Source: Nematostella vectensis (lineage: Eukaryota; Cnidaria; Anthozoa; Actiniaria; Edwardsiidae). Taken from it: a stretch of DNA of 64,000 bases. The stretch lies in contig NC_064043.1 in NCBI RefSeq assembly GCF_932526225.1, positions 5,323,501 through 5,387,500 of the forward strand, given 5' to 3'. This document shows, one piece after another, positions 59,333 through 64,000 of the stretch. Below the pieces are notes generated by a model. That model searched no databases. It had not been told where the DNA came from and saw only the letters and a list, made by a program, of their open reading frames with translations. Position 1 is the stretch's first letter; every line of letters starts with the position of its first letter. The position numbers were made by a program, and so were the translations under genes.

Positions 59333-60384
59333 ATCTATTCCCTATTTCACCCAATGATATGTAGGACACGTTTTATATGCATTTGCCTTTTTATTCCCAG
59401 TTCATTTCCACAAAAATAATTCTCATAATACATTATTGCATGTAAAGATTATAACATCACCCGTGGACCTATTCATTTTCACCAGAAAATGAACAGCCTA
59501 TCTAATTCCCAAACCATGTCCACACAAAAATAATTATAATAATACATCATTGAATGTAAAGATTATAACATCAACTTAGGACCCCTTTCTTTTTATCAGA
59601 GAATTAAATTATCATTTTCAGTTTACATATAGAGATGTGATTACACACCTGGCTTGACCATATTATTCTATTACCTTAATATTCTTAAAACCTAACTAGA
59701 AGGCATAACAGAATAAATAAGAATGTGTTCGAATGACATTGTATTCACATGCGAGTCCATATGTACTCAGGTGTGGTCTGTACAAGTTTATATTTTGAAG
59801 AAAATCAATTAAAAATTGGAATTGGTTTGTCTTTGATCTAGTGTAATCCTTCTAGCATTAGCTTCCACAGCCATTTAGAAGTAATCTCATGTGCTGTCCA
59901 TGAAGAAATAATCTTTTCATTAGTAACGGACACCAAATTGACTTGTGTGCCCATAAATATTTTGCAAGTTTTTCCCCTTATCGATGAATGAAAATGAAAA
60001 TTTCCTGTCTTCCTCCCTTTGGCAACAAGAATTTTTGTCTGATTACAGAAAATATCCATGCTCTAACTGTTTGCATTCGAGCGCACCCCCCCCCCCCCCT
60101 TGGAAGCCAAAAAGTGGGTCATTTCTTATTAGGGAACTTCAAATACTTTGTTTTTTTTCATATGATACCTATCGCTGCGCACCCCCTACAACCAATACTG
60201 TGTACACGCCAGTGGAAGGTATGAATTTTTTTCTATAATCGCAATATTTTAGGCGAAGTACGGCACTGTCTGACCAGTATAGGAAGATGACGAACTCTAT
60301 TCATAGGTTAGTGAAGACCGTTAGTACTTGACATTAGGAAAACGTGCTGGAGCCAGTAAAACTTGGAAAAAACGGCGTGATTAT

Positions 60385-60482
60385 TTTCATGTACCGTTCC
60401 AAATATAAATATGCATGCAAATGAGCATAGAACAATGGAATTGGTTAATTTCATTTGGAACGGCACATGAAAAAAACGGCGT
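60385..60482. repeat. Imperfect hairpin
   Basis: TTTTCATGTACCGTTCCAAAT is mirrored by ATTTGGAACGGCACATGAAAA, and AAAACGGCGT appears as a direct repeat at both outer edges. It may be a small MITE; no target duplication is certain. Confidence 0.5.
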
Positions 60483-61000
60483 CTAAACTAGGCCAGAAAC
60501 TTAGGTCTAATGCTTTTCCAATCAATGCTAACGCACGGGACTAACGTTTGAAGAAGGAAAAAACACTACGAGTTTACTATTGGGTGGACTAAGAAAAGAC
60601 CGGTGTGGCCTTCGTCAGGAGTCGAATTTGCGGGGCCAGTTTCATGCATTTTTACCATCAATTCTAGAGCTGTTCTCACGGGAACTCAACGCAACCACTT
60701 ACAAAAAAAGTTTAGAGGAACACTTTTAGGTTTAAAACCTCCCTTTGAATAGAGCTTCATTGTCACCAGTTTACTTCTGGAGGTCCGACGGTAACCTCAA
60801 CCGTTAAAAGACAAAAGAATCTATTAGAATCCGAGATATTTAACAGGCCATCCGCTCTAAATTATCAATCACATCCTCAAAGGAACTTCCAATAGACACA
60901 CTGCTTTCAATATTTAAAAAAATATTTTTCGCGTTTTCCGTTGAAAATCATCTGATATTGTTAGGTAATCGACCGGAAGTAAACTGGTGATAATGCGGCT

Positions 61001-63879
61001 TTAATCGCTATCCCCTTCATTCTCTCCATTTATTCGACCGAACGTCGAATACTTTGCAGTGCTGCCCCTACTGGACATCAAGGGGTCATCTATCTGACAC
61101 GTGACTTCCAAGGACAGCCGCTGGAATTCCGAGTAAAAAGTGGATATGTAAATGGTGAACGACGCGCCCGCGACCCACTCGGCGACGTTGCTGACCACGT
61201 GCAGCTCGTAGCCGGCGTCACCAGGCTTCCACTGCTGAATGGTGTGGGTAGAACCGCTGGCCAGGAACGCGCGGTAGCCATAGATCTCGGCGAGGAAGAA
61301 CGTAAGCCCACAGACACTACAGAGGACGGTCAGCGCGAAGCGAATGGCGAACATGCAGCAGGAGTTGTAGCCGATTTTGACTAAGTGGTGAGTGAGAACA
61401 ACATGAATCCAGAAATAGCAAGAACCAGCGGCGAACAGCAAGATGCTCCCAGCGTCATGGAAAAACATCATCGTCGTGTGTTTCTGAAACACCAGAGGAA
61501 TGAACGTTAAAATGTATTTCTTTTGCGTAGGGACAACCCCCTTTTTGAGTGCCTTTTGCCTTATCTAGTTATAAGGGACCATACGAGAGGAGATGGTGAT
61601 GGCACCGAGCACAAAAACAGTGAGAGTACCCGTCGCAGTTTTATTTGCACAGGGTTCCTCTCCAGTCTCTCTGAGACGCGTCGTTAAGATATCACGAGAT
61701 GGCTACGCGCGTCTCTAGTTCGTAAAATTAGGGCCATAACAGGCCTCGAAAACTTGGGGAGGTGGGGAGGGGAGGGAAGATACAGAGGGGGAAAGGCATG
61801 CCCACGTCCTGTCATGTGGGAAAATAGGCGTTATGGCCTTGAAAAAAAAGTGCTTTGCTGTACAATTAGACGCCAAAGGCATTGTAACTATTGGCGATGC
61901 GTGGACGTGGGGAATCACCCAGACGGCAAATAGCTTGGTTTTAGTATTTTAATAACTTTTAATAACGAAAGTAGATTATCCCAAAGTAGATTAACCAACG
62001 CAGTAAGCCAGTAAGTGCAAAGGGAGGTGAGAGTCAGTGACACGCTCGCTTTTCTCGCTTCAACTTACCCTCCCTCCTTTGTGCACGCTACGAAGGCTAG
62101 TAGATCATTTGTATCTTTTTTTATAGTTCTTTAGGTAACAAGGACGCTATTCGTAATCATAGAACAGAAGGAATACCAATTTTTACTACAAAGCCTTTCA
62201 TAACAGATGCTAGAGATCGTTCGTCTCGCTTCTCTCTGAGCATAATCTGAGGTATCTGATATATCAGCCCCATGGAAACGATAAAAGCTCACACAACGAA
62301 CAATAAGAAAGTCTTATTATTTTTTAGGAGGAAACATTAGTTACGAGATTGGCAAGGGGCAGCCGAAGCGTGTTTGTACGATAGCTGTTTTCAGAGATTT
62401 TCGCATGCTAGATATTTTTGGCAATTCATACGTAGAATATTTTAATATAAAAAAGCCAGTCCTTAATTTCTCTTATAGAAATCAAAAAAGGGATTAGGTT
62501 AAATAGCGCAAGCGACATTGTACCACCTTTTATTAAAGAACTCGTCTCCAAAATCAACTAAAAATGTGAAAAATAAACATTTTTTTTGCCCTACTTGTCG
62601 GGCCACTGGCTGTATTAGTTCACGTTTCGTTACTCAACTCCCACTCATGTAGTTAAATGAGAACCATACCGAAAATGAACGAACGATAGTCAGACGAAAA
62701 ACAGCCATAAAAGTAACCCCAACTGGGCGATCATCTTCTCTCTCCTGCCGTCAAACTGGCCCACCTCGAATAAAATAACAATTTGATTTACAGAAGGAGA
62801 CGCAATCACAATGCGTGGGCGACAATGTACCATGACAACCTCGCAATTTTTTTTATTTTAATGTCTTTTTTGTTAGTGAATTCCAAAGGCAACTCTCTAA
62901 TGCCATGGAACCCTTTTGGAAAATATTTGTCTTGATGGCAATTGGGATTATAAACCCAGAAAAACAATTGCTTGGTTTTCCTTCCTTTTTCAATTTATAA
63001 TAATTTTTGAACTCGTACGGTCAAATGAACACGAGACGCCAAACCAAAAAAGATAAACGAGGAAAAATTTAGAATATAAATCAGAATATACCTTAAAGAG
63101 TAAAAAAAGCATGAAGTTTTCCCATGTCAGTGAAAGATAAAGATTATTTTTCAGAGATTACCGATCAATACAAAAATATAATTTTCGCATAAATTATCTT
63201 ACGTTATCATTGTTAAAATTGTGATTCTTTTCATAAAATAACATATTGAAACAGGTTATACATTATTTACTACATTACGATACATTATTCCTGTTATACA
63301 GACCTCAAAAGAGTAATACATATTAAAAATTAATCAAAGTGAAAAGATATCAGCCGCAAGTAGGCTTTGGTGTACTTGTCTTCGTTTAGGAATATTGTAC
63401 ATTAAATAATCAGGGGGAATAAGGTTGGTAGAAAAGCACCAATTCATGCCAATTTGATGGCCTAGAAAAGCTTATAAGGCAATAGAAACTTGAGTTATTT
63501 TATTACTTACCCTTTCGGATTTAAAATTTCCAACAAGCGTCGCCCCAAATGCACTTAGCGTCCCTACTACGAGGGAAGCTTTGTTGAGTTTAGTGAGAAT
63601 CCCTTCTTTGCCGTCTTGAACTGTCCCCGATGCCAGAATCTGGCGGACTTGAAAATAGCGAATCATCATCAATACAAGAACTGAGTATGCGATGAAGTTG
63701 AAGGATTCGGAGAATATAGAGCTCTCCGGGTAAAAAAGACCTGTATCGCTGATGGCTGGAACATACGGATAAACGTGACCTTTCGATGTGGCGATAGTAT
63801 AACAAACTGCCAACATTACTCCAGCAAATAACGACCATAATAACGGCAAAAAGCCGAGTCCAAGCTTAGGACAAGCCAT
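61001..63879 (-). CDS. DRAM/Frag1/Sfk1-family multi-pass membrane protein
   Basis: Two exons join in phase 0: 63879..63511 (donor GTAAGT) and 61483..61001 (acceptor TGTTTCAG), giving 283 residues. Six hydrophobic segments are visible at about 9-31, 55-77, 97-118, 134-157, 170-195 and 220-246. Family-typical pieces are YPYVPAISDTG, KLNKASLVVGTLSAFGATLV, NFKSER..TTMMFFHDAGS, the late WKPGDAGYELHVVSNVAEW and a FQRLSLEV end of the core, as in vertebrate DRAM proteins. DRAM proteins are lysosomal/endosomal membrane proteins linked to autophagy; that role here is by analogy. The 2-kb intron shows no further coding sequence. The C-terminal 35 residues are hydrophilic and not recognised. Confidence 0.88.
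61520..63480. other. Intron of the DRAM-like gene
   Basis: AT-rich, with scattered short open frames and no recognised exon or transposon terminus. The two coding exons align with the family without a gap, so a missing exon is not required. Confidence 0.5.
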
Positions 63880-64000
63880 GCCACTATGCCGCTGTCACAT
63901 TAGGTCTTTTGGCTCGTTTTAAGGAAGGGGGATAAAGTCCGGAAGGCAAGCAAATGAGTTGGCGGTTCATTTATGGACCCGCCGAAGATGTGTACAATAT

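Larger units (their letters stand above)
59003..61000. other. Convergent intergenic region
   Basis: It separates the plus-strand fusion gene from the minus-strand DRAM-like gene and should hold both 3' UTRs. AT-rich with a short MITE (59272-59332), a C run at 60087-60100 and a hairpin near 60385-60480. No gene is supported. Confidence 0.45.

Noticed and set aside
1-64000. tRNA, rRNA or snRNA genes
   Set aside because: No tRNA A/B-box pairs with a foldable cloverleaf and no rRNA-like stretch were noticed; a tRNAscan or Rfam search would be needed to exclude them.

Overview
This is animal nuclear DNA: AT-rich, with multi-exon genes whose exons join in frame at GT-AG introns, much transposon debris, long minisatellites and G/C homopolymer runs. 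An anthozoan cnidarian such as Nematostella or another sea anemone fits best; this is inferred from gene and repeat style, since no marker gene settles the species.

Layout. 1-345: a small G-tract-ended transposon with its target duplication. 1.9-10.0 kb: two tandem minus-strand genes for single-pass membrane proteins with an extracellular CUB-like domain and cytoplasmic PPxY motifs. 11.1-23.1 kb: a transposon-rich block holding hairpin MITEs, a decayed DIRS-type tyrosine-recombinase retrotransposon, a 23-bp minisatellite, a 5'-truncated CR1-like LINE and a 2.8-kb TTAA-flanked DNA transposon with a broken transposase. 24.5-34.8 kb (+): an 11-exon Cys-loop ligand-gated anion channel whose intron 9 is almost entirely a 3.6-kb minisatellite. 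37.3-59.0 kb (+): a 26-exon gene. 61.0-63.9 kb (-): a two-exon DRAM/Frag1-family membrane protein.

The most interesting gene is the one at 37.3-59.0 kb. All 26 exons join in phase to predict one 1057-residue protein. It fuses an N-terminal PLP-dependent class-V aminotransferase/cysteine-desulfurase-like domain to a C-terminal TtcA-like PP-loop domain with SGGKDS and the cysteines expected for an iron-sulfur cluster. A Cys-rich linker encoded by a single large exon joins them. This suggests a one-polypeptide sulfur-relay enzyme that takes sulfur from cysteine and delivers it to RNA, a pairing made by separate proteins (IscS and TtcA) in E. coli.

A second striking pattern is structural. In both large genes, tandem repeats begin at or include exon edges, so splice donors or acceptors and the adjoining coding bases have been copied into the intron (receptor exons 5 and 6; fusion-gene exons 3, 11, 17 and 21). 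One such array was later split by a PIF/Harbinger-like insertion whose 3-bp target duplication can be read directly.

Gene models rest on splice-site phase continuity and recognition of protein families. No database search or RNA evidence was available.
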